The translations under genes were made by a program, and so were the position numbers. DNA of 64,000 bases from Halomonas sp. GD1P12 (lineage in GTDB: Bacteria; Pseudomonadota; Gammaproteobacteria; Pseudomonadales; Halomonadaceae): NCBI RefSeq assembly GCF_025725645.1, contig NZ_CP107007.1:558001-622000 (forward strand), written 5' to 3'. Every line of letters starts with the position of its first letter. The first letter of the stretch is position 1. This document shows positions 8,016 to 17,669 of this stretch, piece after piece. Below the pieces are notes generated by a model that was given only the letters and a program-made list of their open reading frames with translations, made no database searches and was not told where the DNA came from.

Positions 8016-8723
8016 ATGAACGACTGTCCCGATAAAGACCACGTGCTCATCATCGAAGACGATCAGCGACTGGCCGGGTTAACCCGCGACTATCTGGAAA
8101 ACAACGGTTTCAAGGTCACCGTGGAAGCCGACGGTGGCAAAGGGGTCGAGCGCATTCTCGAGCTGCAGCCGGATCTGGTGATTCTGGATCTGATGCTGCC
8201 CGGGGAAGATGGTCTGTCGATCTGCCGGCGGGTTCGCCATAATTTCGCCGGGCCGATCATGATGCTGACCGCCCGCACCGACGATCTGGATCAGGTGCTG
8301 GGACTTGAGATGGGCGCCGACGACTACGTGCCCAAACCCGTACAGCCGCGCGTATTGTTGGCCCGCATGCGCGCGTTGATGCGCCGCGCCGACGCGCCCG
8401 CCGCCCCCAACGGCGAAGTAAGGCTTCAGTTTTCCAATCTGGATATCGATAGCGCCACCCGCGAGGCGTTTCTGGACGGTGAGCGTATCGATCTGACCAG
8501 CGCCGAGTTCGATCTTCTCTGGCTATTGGCGCGCAATGCCGGCAACGTTTTGACCCGGGAAGAGATCTTCAGCGATCTGCGCGGCATCAAGTACGACGGC
8601 CAGGACCGTTCTATCGACGTGCGTGTGTCGCGTATTCGACCCAAGATCGGCGACGACCCCCATCAGCCGCACCGTATCAAGACCGTTCGCAGCAAGGGCT
8701 ACCTCTTTGTCAAGGATAGCTGA
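8016..8723 (+). CDS. rstA: OmpR-family response regulator, RstA-like
   Basis: This 235-residue protein has an N-terminal receiver domain with the acidic pair E14-D15 and phospho-acceptor D58 (VILDLMLPGEDG), followed by a winged-helix DNA-binding domain. The C-terminal segment LRGIKYDGQDRSIDV and the ending RIKTVRSKGYLF closely match RstA rather than generic OmpR members. The partner kinase gene begins 47 bases downstream in the same direction, so the pair forms one operon. RstA in enterics controls acid, iron and envelope genes; the targets here are unknown. A perfect inverted repeat upstream (7918-7938) may take part in control. Confidence 0.88.
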   Translation: MNDCPDKDHVLIIEDDQRLAGLTRDYLENNGFKVTVEADGGKGVERILELQPDLVILDLMLPGEDGLSICRRVRHNFAGPIMMLTARTDDLDQVLGLEMGADDYVPKPVQPRVLLARMRALMRRADAPAAPNGEVRLQFSNLDIDSATREAFLDGERIDLTSAEFDLLWLLARNAGNVLTREEIFSDLRGIKYDGQDRSIDVRVSRIRPKIGDDPHQPHRIKTVRSKGYLFVKDS

Positions 8724-8770
8724 CGGCGCCGGCGCCTTCGTGGCGAACGCGTATCCACGAGGTAGGGCTC

Positions 8771-10378
8771 ATGCCGCGCGTGCCTAGCCAGGGCTCCTTT
8801 CTACGCTTTTACGTGCTGTTGGGCCTGGCCCTGTGCATCGTCTTTTTGATCTCCATCGGCGGGCGTACGTTCATCGAGCAGGTGCGCCGCGAAGAGTTTC
8901 GTGAAGAGCTGGCAAGCTTGCCCATGACGCTGATGACCCGCCAGCTTGCCGCGCTCGCGCCCGAACGCCGCGCCGAGCGGCTGGAAACCTTCGCCCGTCA
9001 GTTCGGCATGCAGCTGACCCTCATTCCCGTGTCGGACGCGGCGCCTGGTTATTTCGAGGCCGCCCGACTCAAGCGCGGTCGCCCGGTGATCGACGAGGAC
9101 CCCTGGCAGCTTAGCCAGCTCATTCCCGGCGGTTCGTTTGAGCAGGGAACGCTTTTGAGCGCGACCCTCATGGGCTGGAGCGAGCGTCAGTGGCAGGCAA
9201 GCGTGGCGTTGCTCGGCGACTGGCTCGGCCAAACGCCACAGGACGAGCGCCCGGCGCTGCTCTCCGAGCTGCGCTTGCCCCACTGGCCGCTGACGCTGTT
9301 GACGACGCTGCCCGAAGACCTGACGACCGTTCAACGCCAGGCGCTGGCGCGCGGCGAGGTCGTGACAAGGCTGGTCACCGAGCAGCTGACGCTATCGTTT
9401 GTCTATCGCGTACCCGAAAGCGACCAGTGGTTGAAGGTCGGCCCGATTCCACGCCACGAAACCATGCCGCTGGGGCTTCACCTGCCCCTTCTCATCGGCG
9501 TCATGGCGGTGCTGAGTCTGATCATCTATCTGATCATGCGCAGCATCGAGGCGCGCATGGCGCGTTTGGAGCTTGCAGCGACACGTATTGCCAGCGGCCG
9601 GCTCGAAACCCGCGTGAAGGTCGAAAGCGGCGACTTTTTAGGCCGGTTGGGCATGGCCTTCAACGCCATGGCAAGCCAGGTACAGACGCTGTTGAAAGGC
9701 CAGCAGGAGATGATTCGCGCGGTATCCCACGAGCTGAGAACGCCGGTGGCGCGCATTCGCTTCGCCGTGCAGATGGTCGAGGACATGACCGAAGAGCCCT
9801 CGATTCGCCATCAGCTCCAGGGGATCGACGCCGACATTGCCGAGCTCGACGACCTGGTCGACGAGATTTTGACCTACGCCCGTTTGGGCGGCGGGCCGGA
9901 CCACGGCGATCCGCTGGATATGGTGCCGGTGGAGTGCTCGGCCATGGCGAACCGCGTGATCGACGCGCTGACGCCGCTGCACAAGTCGCTTTCGATCACG
10001 CTCGAAGCGGATAGCGAAATAGAGCTTCTGGCCGAGCCGCGCTATCTGCAGCGGGCGCTGCAAAACCTGGTCAGCAACGCCTGCCGCCACGGGCGCAGCC
10101 AGGTCGTCATTCGGGTGTGGGACGAGCCGCAGCTGGTGCGCTTCGACGTCGAGGACGATGGCCCAGGCGTTCCGGTAGAGGCGCGCAGCGACATCTTCAA
10201 ACCCTTTGCGCGGCTGGACGACAGTCGCGCGCGAAGCTCCGGCGGCTATGGCCTGGGGCTCTCTATCGTGCAGAAAGTCATGTCCGGGCACGGTGGCAGC
10301 GTCACCGTCGATGAAAGCCCGAAGCTCGGCGGCGCGCGCTTTACGCTGTTGATTCCTCGTCGGGAGTCGCCGGCTTGA
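8771..10378 (+). CDS. rstB: Sensor histidine kinase, RstB-like
   Basis: This 535-residue membrane kinase has a first helix at residues about 13-32 and a long periplasmic region to about 240. A second helix lies near 245-258 (LIGVMAVLSLIIYLIM), followed by a HAMP domain. The dimerisation/phospho-acceptor box AVSHELRTPVAR has its His at residue 320. The ATP-binding domain shows the N box (LQNLVSNACRHG), G1 (DDGPGVP) and G2 (GGYGLGLSIV). All catalytic blocks are present. It pairs with the RstA-like regulator just upstream. Its last 38 bases overlap the 3' end of the convergent metR gene. Confidence 0.88.
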   Translation: MPRVPSQGSFLRFYVLLGLALCIVFLISIGGRTFIEQVRREEFREELASLPMTLMTRQLAALAPERRAERLETFARQFGMQLTLIPVSDAAPGYFEAARLKRGRPVIDEDPWQLSQLIPGGSFEQGTLLSATLMGWSERQWQASVALLGDWLGQTPQDERPALLSELRLPHWPLTLLTTLPEDLTTVQRQALARGEVVTRLVTEQLTLSFVYRVPESDQWLKVGPIPRHETMPLGLHLPLLIGVMAVLSLIIYLIMRSIEARMARLELAATRIASGRLETRVKVESGDFLGRLGMAFNAMASQVQTLLKGQQEMIRAVSHELRTPVARIRFAVQMVEDMTEEPSIRHQLQGIDADIAELDDLVDEILTYARLGGGPDHGDPLDMVPVECSAMANRVIDALTPLHKSLSITLEADSEIELLAEPRYLQRALQNLVSNACRHGRSQVVIRVWDEPQLVRFDVEDDGPGVPVEARSDIFKPFARLDDSRARSSGGYGLGLSIVQKVMSGHGGSVTVDESPKLGGARFTLLIPRRESPA

Positions 10379-11279
10379 CGCCGCTGAGCACCGCAAACGA
10401 GGTTTCTCGCGCGGTGCGCAGAAAATCGCGCATCCAGGGCGTGGCGCGGGTTTCCTCGCGAATCGCCGCGAACAGCGTGCTCCAGATCCCCGTTTCACCA
10501 AGCGTCACTGCGCTTACGTAGTCGCGCTCCAGATACTCGGTCAGCGCCCAGTTGGGCAGCGCGCACACGCCGCGCCCGCTGGCCACCAGCTGCATCATCA
10601 TGATGGTGAGCTCAGCGGTGCGAATCTCTTTAGGGCGCACCTGGGCGGGGCTCAGAAACTGGGTGAAGACGTCCAGCCGTGAATGCTCCACCGGATAGGT
10701 GATCAGCGTCTCATCGGCGAGCTCCTGAGGGGTGACGAAGCTCTTTTTGGCGAAGGGGTGCTGGCGCGCCACGGCCAGAAGGCCTTCGTAGCGAAACAGC
10801 GGCGCGTAATGAATGCCGTCGATCGGCTGGGGGTCGGCGGTGATCACCAGATCGAGCTGCTCTCGGGCCAGCGCCGGCAGCGGGTCGAAGTGGTGGCCGC
10901 TCGGGATATCGATTTCGATTTCCGGCCAGTGATCGCGAAAGTAGTCCACCGTTGGCATCAGCCACTGAAAGCAGCTGTGGCACTCGATCGCCATGTGAAG
11001 CCGGCCCTGCTCGGTGCCGGCCAGCCGCGCCAGATCGCGCTCGGCGCGGCGCACTGCAGGCAGAAGCTCGTCGGCCAGCGCAAGAAGGCGAAGCCCCGCG
11101 CGAGTGAACTCCACCGGGCGCGTCTTGCGCACGAACAACGGGCTTGCCACCCGATTTTCCAGATCCTTCAACTGATGCGACAGCGCCGACTGGGTAAGGT
11201 GAACGCGCTCGGCGGCCTCGACCAGCGAGCCGGTTTCGCGAAGCGCGATCAGAGTGCGCAAATGGCGTAGTTCGAGCAT
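10341..11279 (-). CDS. metR: LysR-type transcriptional regulator MetR
   Basis: This 312-residue LysR protein has an N-terminal helix-turn-helix (residues about 3-60, TGSLVEAAERVHLTQSALSHQLKDLE) and an effector domain with the MetR hallmark IECHSCFQWLMP near residue 100. The later GRGVCALPNWAL and SRLDVFTQFL segments also match MetR, which uses homocysteine as co-effector and activates methionine synthesis genes. Its 3' end overlaps the convergent kinase gene by 38 bases. A long inverted repeat containing a near-consensus MetR site lies 19-47 bases upstream of the start and suggests autoregulation. Confidence 0.9.
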   Translation of the reverse strand: MLELRHLRTLIALRETGSLVEAAERVHLTQSALSHQLKDLENRVASPLFVRKTRPVEFTRAGLRLLALADELLPAVRRAERDLARLAGTEQGRLHMAIECHSCFQWLMPTVDYFRDHWPEIEIDIPSGHHFDPLPALAREQLDLVITADPQPIDGIHYAPLFRYEGLLAVARQHPFAKKSFVTPQELADETLITYPVEHSRLDVFTQFLSPAQVRPKEIRTAELTIMMMQLVASGRGVCALPNWALTEYLERDYVSAVTLGETGIWSTLFAAIREETRATPWMRDFLRTARETSFAVLSGVKPATPDEESTA

Positions 11280-11297
11280 GGTAAAAATTCACGATTA

Positions 11298-11326
11298 AGA
11301 ATGAACAGTTGAGTCATGTTCATTCT
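11298..11326. promoter_or_regulatory. Inverted repeat with MetR-like site upstream of metR
   Basis: AGAATGAAC and GTTCATTCT are perfect nine-base arms around an 11-base spacer. Inside, 11310-11322 reads TGAGTCATGTTCA, one mismatch from the known MetR pattern TGAA-N5-TTCA. It sits directly before the metR start, as expected for autoregulation. Confidence 0.6.
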
Positions 11327-11384
11327 AAGCCAGAGTACGCCATAACACATCCTACTCTCTCACTGACGCCTCACTCACACCTCG

Positions 11385-13577
11385 CTAGCTTTTCGACGCA
11401 TAGGCGTACAGCAGCGTTTCCTGAGCGCTGATGGGGTCGCTTTTACCCGGGCTTTGCAGGTGGTAGCTGCCGTCGCTTTCGAGTATCCAGCTCTGGCAGT
11501 TGTCCACCAGATAGGTCTCTAAATCCTTGCGCACGCGGTTGGCGAGCTTCTTGTCCTTGAGCAGAAAGCAGGTCTCGACCCGGTGGAACATGTTGCGCGT
11601 CATGAAGTCGGCGCTGGCGCACCAGGTTTCCGGCTTGCCGCCGTTGTGAAAGTGGAACACCCGGGTGTGTTCGAGAAACCGGCCGATGATCGAGCGCACG
11701 CGAATGTTCTCCGACACCCCCTTCACCCCCGGGCGAAGGCTGCACATGCCGCGAATGATCAGATCGCACTCCACGCCGGCCTGGGAGGCGCGGTAGAGCG
11801 CCTTGATCAGCTTGGGCTCGGTCAGCGAGTTGCACTTGATGATGATATGGCCGCGTTTGCCGCGGGCGGCGAACTGGGCCTCGCGATCGATCATTTCGAT
11901 CAGCCGCGCGTGCAGCGTGAAGGGGGCGTGGAGCAGGGTGTCGATCTTGCGCGTCTGGCCCATGCCGGAAAGCTGCTGGAAGACTCTATGAACGTCGGCG
12001 CAAAGCGCCTGATTGGCGGTCATGAGGCTGTAATCGGTATAGAGCCTGGCGGTTTTGGCGTGGTAGTTGCCGGTACCCAAATGCGCGTAGTGTCTGAGCT
12101 CCCCGCCTTCGCGGCGCACGATGTGGATCATCTTGGCGTGAGTCTTGTAAGCCATGATGCCGTAGATCACGATCGCACCGGCCTCCTGCAGGCGCGAGGC
12201 GAGCTGCAGGTTGTCGGCTTCGTCGAATCGCGCGCGCAGCTCGATCACCACGGTCACTTCCTTGCCCTGGCTTGCCGCCTCCACCAGGGCGCCGACGATG
12301 GAGGAGTCCGCGCCGGTGCGATAAAGCGTCTGCTTGATCGCCAACACGTCCGGGTCGCGAGCCGCCTCGCGCAGCAGATCCTCGATCGGCGAGAACGCCT
12401 GGAACGGGTGATGCAGCAAAATGTCCTGCTGGCGGATAGCGCTAAAGAGGCTACCCTCCTTCAGCCCCTTGGGAATGCTCGGGGTAAAGGGGCGATACAC
12501 AAGCTCCGGGCGGTCGACGTCGCCCAGCACCGACATCATGCGCGTCAGGTTCACCGGTCCTTCGACGCGGTACAGGTCGTCCTCGGTGAGGTCGAACTGG
12601 CGCAGTAAAAAGCCGGTCAGCCCTTCGGGGCAGTTGTTGGCCACCTCCAGGCGTACGCCGCTGCCGTAGCGTCGTGCCAGAAGCTCGCCCCTGAGCGCCG
12701 AAGCGAGATCGGACACCTCCTCCGGGTCGACGCTCAGATCCGCGTTACGGGTCAAGCGGAACTGGTAGCAGCCCAGCACGCGCATGCCGGGAAAAAGCTC
12801 ATCGGCGTGCGCGTGAATCATCGACGAAAGAAAGACGTACTCGGAGAAGCCTTCAGAACAGAGCTCTTTGGGCAGTGCGATCAGGCGCGGCAGCGAGCGC
12901 GGGGCGGGCAGGATCGCCATGCCGCCGGCGCGGCCGAAGGCGTCCTTGCCTTCGAGCTCGACGATGAAGTTAAGGCTCTTGTTCACAAGTCGTGGAAACG
13001 GGTGCGACGGATCGAGGCCGATCGGGCTGATCACCGGCATGATTTCGCGATCGAAAAATGCGCGCACCCAGGCGCGCTGCTCGTCACACCACTGGTCGCG
13101 GCGGCGAAAGCGCAGCCCCTGGGCTTCCAGCGCCGGAAGCAGGGTATTGTTGAGAATTTGATACTGGCGGCGAATCTGGCGATGCGCGGTATCGGAGATT
13201 TCGGCCAGCACTGCCTTGGGCAGTCGGCCGTCGGCGGAGGCGGCGTTGTCGTTGAGCGCCACCTGGTGTTTCAGCCCGGCCACACGAATCTCGAAGAACT
13301 CGTCCATGTTCGAGGAGAAGATCAGCAGAAACATCAGCCGGTTCAACAGCGGGTGTGCGTCGTCGAGGGCCTGTTCGAGCACGCGGATGTTGAACTGCAG
13401 ATGCGAAAGCTCGCGGTTGAAGTAGAGCGCCGGGTCGTCCAGGTCGGTCTGGCCGAGCGCCTCCTTCGCCTGAACGCCGGTGGGGGTGCGGTTGATACGA
13501 AGCGGAAGGCTCTCGCCTTCAGCGCTTGACGTATCAATACCGGAAGGCGGTGTCGCGTCTGACGTTTGCATCTCCAT
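11385..13577 (-). CDS. ppk1: Polyphosphate kinase 1
   Basis: This 730-residue enzyme polymerises the gamma phosphate of ATP into inorganic polyphosphate. The N-terminal domain starts after a roughly 45-residue, Ser/Thr/Pro-rich, poorly conserved tail with YFNRELSHLQFNIRVLEQA. The head domain follows, then two phospholipase-D-like catalytic domains. The autophosphorylated His in KTHAKM is residue 480, and a second conserved block is TRVFHFHNGG. Length is slightly above the usual 690 because of the N-terminal tail. A Pho-box-like promoter lies upstream (13647-13680), consistent with induction by phosphate starvation. metR follows downstream on the same strand after about 105 bases that contain its own control site. 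Confidence 0.95.
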   Translation of the reverse strand: MEMQTSDATPPSGIDTSSAEGESLPLRINRTPTGVQAKEALGQTDLDDPALYFNRELSHLQFNIRVLEQALDDAHPLLNRLMFLLIFSSNMDEFFEIRVAGLKHQVALNDNAASADGRLPKAVLAEISDTAHRQIRRQYQILNNTLLPALEAQGLRFRRRDQWCDEQRAWVRAFFDREIMPVISPIGLDPSHPFPRLVNKSLNFIVELEGKDAFGRAGGMAILPAPRSLPRLIALPKELCSEGFSEYVFLSSMIHAHADELFPGMRVLGCYQFRLTRNADLSVDPEEVSDLASALRGELLARRYGSGVRLEVANNCPEGLTGFLLRQFDLTEDDLYRVEGPVNLTRMMSVLGDVDRPELVYRPFTPSIPKGLKEGSLFSAIRQQDILLHHPFQAFSPIEDLLREAARDPDVLAIKQTLYRTGADSSIVGALVEAASQGKEVTVVIELRARFDEADNLQLASRLQEAGAIVIYGIMAYKTHAKMIHIVRREGGELRHYAHLGTGNYHAKTARLYTDYSLMTANQALCADVHRVFQQLSGMGQTRKIDTLLHAPFTLHARLIEMIDREAQFAARGKRGHIIIKCNSLTEPKLIKALYRASQAGVECDLIIRGMCSLRPGVKGVSENIRVRSIIGRFLEHTRVFHFHNGGKPETWCASADFMTRNMFHRVETCFLLKDKKLANRVRKDLETYLVDNCQSWILESDGSYHLQSPGKSDPISAQETLLYAYASKS

Positions 13578-13646
13578 GACGAATTCCCCGCAGAATGGGC
13601 GGCGCGCTTTGTCGGCGCTTTCCTTGACCTTAGTGTGTTGCGCCCG

Positions 13647-13680
13647 ATTCTGCAGGAGAAAGATGACAGTTGCGTGTCAC
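13647..13680 (-). promoter_or_regulatory. Pho-box-like promoter of ppk1
   Basis: On the minus strand GTGACAC-N4-CTGTCAT (plus coordinates 13663-13680) matches the tandem 7-mer layout of a PhoB box: the second half is exact and the first is 4/7. Ten bases downstream lies CAGAAT (13647-13652), a plausible -10 at the spacing typical of PhoB-activated promoters. It is about 70-105 bases before the ppk1 ATG. Confidence 0.6.
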
Positions 13681-13690
13681 GCGCGCCCGG

Positions 13691-14764
<1,074 letters not shown>

Positions 14765-14869
14765 CTACGGCGAAAGCCGCCTTGTGGAGGGGGTGAAGAG
14801 TGATTAGAGTGTCGATTCCACTAAATCGCTCGCCGTTAGAGATCATGGGTATCACCAAGGGAGACAGGC

Positions 14870-15541
14870 ATGAGCAAAAAAGTAGCAGTGATTCTGGCCG
14901 GCTGCGGCGCTTATGATGGATCGGAGATCCATGAGGCGACTCTTACGCTGTTGCGCCTCGACCAGCTCGGCATCGCCTACCGCGCCTTTGCGCCGGACAT
15001 CGACCAGCATCACGTGATCAATCACCTCTCCCAGGAGGCCGAGGAAGGCGAGACGCGAAGCGTTCTGAAGGAGTCGGCGCGGCTCGTGCGCGGCGATATC
15101 CAGCCCATCACCGAGCTTAACGCCGATGACTTCGATGCGGTCATCGTCCCCGGCGGCTTCGGCGTGGCCAAAAACCTCTGCGACTTCGCCGAGAAGGGCG
15201 ACGCCATGAGCGTGCTCGAAAGCCTCAAGGCCCCGCTTGCCGCTTTCAAGGAGGACGCCAAGCCGATCGGGTTGATGTGCATTGCGCCGGTACTGGTGCC
15301 AAGGCTTCTGGGCGACGGCATTTCGGTGACCATCGGGCGCGACCCGGGCGTGGCCGGGGCAATCAGCGCCATGGGCGGGCTGCACAAAAGCTGCGACGTC
15401 GACGATATCGTCGTCGACCTGGAGCATCAGGTTGTGACGACTCCTGCCTACATGCAGGCCAAAAGCATCGGCGAGGCCGCCACCGGCATCTTCAAACTGG
15501 TCGAGCGGCTCAACGACATGATCGATCAGGCCAAAAAGTAG
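14870..15541 (+). CDS. elbB: Isoprenoid biosynthesis glyoxalase ElbB (DJ-1/PfpI fold)
   Basis: This 223-residue cytosolic protein of the DJ-1/PfpI superfamily shows the ElbB opening KKVAVILAGCGAYDGSEIHE, the VIVPGGFGVAKNLCDFA turn and the nucleophile-elbow region KPIGLMCIAPVL with its cysteine. E. coli ElbB has glyoxalase activity and was linked to isoprenoid yield. A good AGGGAGA-like site precedes the ATG. It forms a single-gene unit ended by a strong terminator. The presence of a carotenoid cluster elsewhere in the window is suggestive but does not prove a functional link. Confidence 0.9.
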   Translation: MSKKVAVILAGCGAYDGSEIHEATLTLLRLDQLGIAYRAFAPDIDQHHVINHLSQEAEEGETRSVLKESARLVRGDIQPITELNADDFDAVIVPGGFGVAKNLCDFAEKGDAMSVLESLKAPLAAFKEDAKPIGLMCIAPVLVPRLLGDGISVTIGRDPGVAGAISAMGGLHKSCDVDDIVVDLEHQVVTTPAYMQAKSIGEAATGIFKLVERLNDMIDQAKK

Positions 15542-15572
15542 CCGGCGCTAACGCTTTAGCACAGCGAAAAAA

Positions 15573-15599
15573 GCCTCTGCAGACGCAGAGGCTTTTTTT
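15573..15599. terminator. Bidirectional intrinsic terminator
   Basis: GCCTCTGC / GCAGAGGC arms with a four-base loop are flanked by six A upstream and seven T downstream. It ends elbB on the plus strand and can also end the tat operon on the minus strand. Confidence 0.9.
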
Positions 15600-15622
15600 A
15601 TGACGACACCGTGTATGACCAC

Positions 15623-15682
15623 GATGTTTATTAAAACGATGTTTATTGCAGCGATGTTTATTACAGCGATGTTTATTACAAC
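15623..15682. repeat. Four tandem 15-bp repeats between elbB and tatC
   Basis: Four consecutive units follow the pattern GATGTTTATTxxAxC (15623, 15638, 15653, 15668), differing at two or three positions. They lie downstream of the tatC stop and beyond the elbB terminator. They are AT-rich compared with the surroundings and look like a small variable-number repeat. Confidence 0.9.
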
Positions 15683-15694
15683 AAGGCAAAACGG

Positions 15695-16495
15695 CTACTC
15701 GCCGCTCTCCTCGGCCTCGGCGCGAAGCTGGCGCCGGCGCACGAGCCGGCCAAACAGCAGGCCCACCTCGTAGAGGAGGTACATCGGAATGGCCAACAGG
15801 CTCTGGGAGATGACGTCCGGCGGGGTGAGCAGCATGCCGACCACGAAGCACCCTAAAATGATGTAGGGGCGCTTTTGCGACAGGCTCTGCACCGTGGTAG
15901 CGCCGGAGAGAATCAGCAGGAAGGTGGCAATGGGGATCTCGAAGGCCACGCCGAAGGCGAAAAAGAGCTTCAGCACGAAGTTCAGGTACTGATTGATGTC
16001 GGTCATCACCGCCACGTTTTCTGGCCCGGTCTGGGTAAAAAACTCGAACAGCAGCGGGAAGACGACGTAGTAGGCGAAGGCCGCGCCGGCGTAAAAGAGT
16101 GCCACGCTCGACACCAGAATCGGAACCGCCAGCGCCTTTTCGTTATCGTAAAGCCCGGGCGCCACGAACGCCCAGGCCTGGTGAAGCACGAAGGGGATCG
16201 CCAGAAAGACCGCCACCACCAGCGTGAGCTTGAACGGCGCCAAAAACGGCGAGGCCACTTCCGTGGCGATCATCTGCGAGCCCGCCGGTAAAAGCGCGAT
16301 CAAGGGCTCGGCGACGAAGCCGTAGATATCGTTGGCAAAGGCGTAGAGCGCCAGAAACATCACCAGCACCACCGCCACTGCCTTGATGAGCCGCGAGCGC
16401 AGCTCGATCAGATGCTCGACCAGCGGCGCCTGGCTTAAATCCTCGCGCGGGCGCTGGTCTTTATGCGAAGGCTGAGAGTCGCCCGGATTGCTCAT
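15695..16495 (-). CDS. tatC: Sec-independent protein translocase subunit TatC
   Basis: This 266-residue polytopic membrane protein recognises twin-arginine signal peptides together with TatB. Six hydrophobic segments are visible. The conserved N-terminal PLVEHLIELRSRL, the periplasmic WAFVAPGLYDNEK loop and the FAFGVAFEIP segment with its key glutamate are intact. The start overlaps the tatB stop by four bases, so the two are translationally coupled. The gene closes the tatA-tatB-tatC operon. Confidence 0.96.
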   Translation of the reverse strand: MSNPGDSQPSHKDQRPREDLSQAPLVEHLIELRSRLIKAVAVVLVMFLALYAFANDIYGFVAEPLIALLPAGSQMIATEVASPFLAPFKLTLVVAVFLAIPFVLHQAWAFVAPGLYDNEKALAVPILVSSVALFYAGAAFAYYVVFPLLFEFFTQTGPENVAVMTDINQYLNFVLKLFFAFGVAFEIPIATFLLILSGATTVQSLSQKRPYIILGCFVVGMLLTPPDVISQSLLAIPMYLLYEVGLLFGRLVRRRQLRAEAEESGE

Positions 16496-16914
16496 GGCTG
16501 GGTGCGGTCCTTGTTCGGGTCGGCCTCGGCGGGCGGGGTGTCACTTGGCGGCGCCGGCGTCTCATGAACGCTTTCGAGCGCATCGTCTAACCGAGCGCTT
16601 GCACGGGCGGCGCGCTCTTCGGTGTCTTCGCTGGTTTGCTTCGAGTGCGAAGCGGGCGAGGCGATGCTTTCCACATCACGCTTGGCCTGCTTCAAGCTCT
16701 GGTCGAGCTTTTTCTGCTGTTCGCTGATTTTCTGGCGCAGCTCCTCGGCTTCGAGCTGGGCGCTGATTTCGCGCTGCATGCCGGATACCGTGCGCTTGAT
16801 CTTACCGATCCACATGCCGGTGGTGCGCGCTGCCTTCGGCAGGCGCTCGGGGCCGAGTACCAGAAGCCCGACGATGCCGATCAGCAACAGTTCTAAAAAG
16901 CCGATATCCAGCAT
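16492..16914 (-). CDS. tatB: Sec-independent protein translocase subunit TatB
   Basis: This 140-residue protein has one N-terminal membrane helix (LDIGFLELLLIGIVGLLVLGPERLP) with the conserved Glu and GPxRLP hinge, an amphipathic helix, a charged predicted coiled coil (residues about 45-85), and a Pro/Asp-rich disordered tail. It forms the signal-peptide receptor with TatC. It starts three bases after the tatA stop. Confidence 0.95.
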   Translation of the reverse strand: MLDIGFLELLLIGIVGLLVLGPERLPKAARTTGMWIGKIKRTVSGMQREISAQLEAEELRQKISEQQKKLDQSLKQAKRDVESIASPASHSKQTSEDTEERAARASARLDDALESVHETPAPPSDTPPAEADPNKDRTQP

Positions 16915-16917
16915 GGC

Positions 16918-17187
16918 TTACGGGCGCTCTTCGCGCTGCTGTTCGGCCTTGCGCTTCTCTTCGGCCTGCACGTCATAGGTATTGCCCGGCTCTTCGTGGG
17001 CGACCTTGGCAGCATCCTTCTCGGAGGCTTTCTCTTTTTCCTTGTCCTCTTCGCTCATCGCGCTTTTGAAACCCTTCACCGCGCCGCCAAGATCGGTGCC
17101 GACGTTGCGCAGTTTCTTGGTGCCGAAAATCAAAATGATGATGCCCAATACAATCAAGAGCTGCCAGATACTGATGCCACCTAACAT
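16918..17187 (-). CDS. tatA: Sec-independent protein translocase subunit TatA
   Basis: This 89-residue pore-forming subunit has a short membrane helix ([18 protein letters not shown]), the conserved [14 protein letters not shown] hinge and amphipathic helix, and a highly charged Lys/Glu tail. It is the first gene of the operon. hisE lies 57 bases upstream on the same strand, so a longer transcript from the ubi genes is possible. Confidence 0.95.
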   Translation of the reverse strand: MLGGISIWQLLIVLGIIILIFGTKKLRNVGTDLGGAVKGFKSAMSEEDKEKEKASEKDAAKVAHEEPGNTYDVQAEEKRKAEQQREERP

Positions 17188-17244
17188 GGTCGTTTCCTCA
17201 TAAGGCCTTGGCGTAGAACGCGTGGAAAGGGCGCGGATGCTTGG

Positions 17245-17589
17245 CTAGCGGGACGCTTTTTCGTCGTGGCCGGAGACCCCGAAGCGCCGCGCAAGCTCGT
17301 CGAGTACGCGCTGATGGTCGAGCTCCAGGTGCGAGAGCATCACCATGCTATGAAACCATAGATCCGCGGTTTCGGCGATAAGTGCCTGGCGCGCCTGCTC
17401 ATCGCCGTGTTCGGCGTCTCTGGCGGCCAGCACGGTTTCGAACGCTTCCTCGCCCACTTTCTCCAGAATCTTGTTGAGACCCTTGTGATGCAGCGAGGCG
17501 ACATAGGACGCCTCGGGCGCTGCGTGGCGGCGCTCGGCAAGAACCTGGGCCAGGTGATCCAGAACGGGCGTGGTCGCGGTAGTGCTCAT
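17245..17589 (-). CDS. hisE: Phosphoribosyl-ATP pyrophosphatase
   Basis: This 114-residue enzyme removes pyrophosphate from phosphoribosyl-ATP in histidine synthesis. It shows the all-alpha MazG-like fold pattern with the metal-binding glutamates in [15 protein letters not shown] and ETADLWFH. In related genomes the neighbour hisI (cyclohydrolase) usually lies between ubiB and hisE. Here only 80 non-coding bases separate them, so hisI must be elsewhere or replaced. Confidence 0.93.
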   Translation of the reverse strand: MSTTATTPVLDHLAQVLAERRHAAPEASYVASLHHKGLNKILEKVGEEAFETVLAARDAEHGDEQARQALIAETADLWFHSMVMLSHLELDHQRVLDELARRFGVSGHDEKASR

Positions 17590-17669
17590 CGAAATCCTTG
17601 GCGTTGGCGCGAATCGAACCCGCGCAAGACGTGCGGGCGTGTCTTGGGGTTAGCGTATCACAAACGCCG

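Noticed and set aside
11583..12608. Long plus-strand frame antisense to ppk1
   Set aside because: Composition and lack of a ribosome site mark it as a shadow of ppk1.
15623..15682. CRISPR-like array
   Set aside because: The repeats are contiguous, without spacers, and no cas genes occur in the window.
15510..15851. Minus-strand frame with repeated CNKHR units
   Set aside because: It is produced by the 15-bp tandem repeats read through in a frame shifted against tatC; no start signal or family.
17590..17669. T-arm-like sequence (GGGTTCGATTCG) between hisE and ubiB
   Set aside because: The stem does not pair as a five-base T-stem and there is no anticodon or acceptor arm; the gap is too short for a tRNA.
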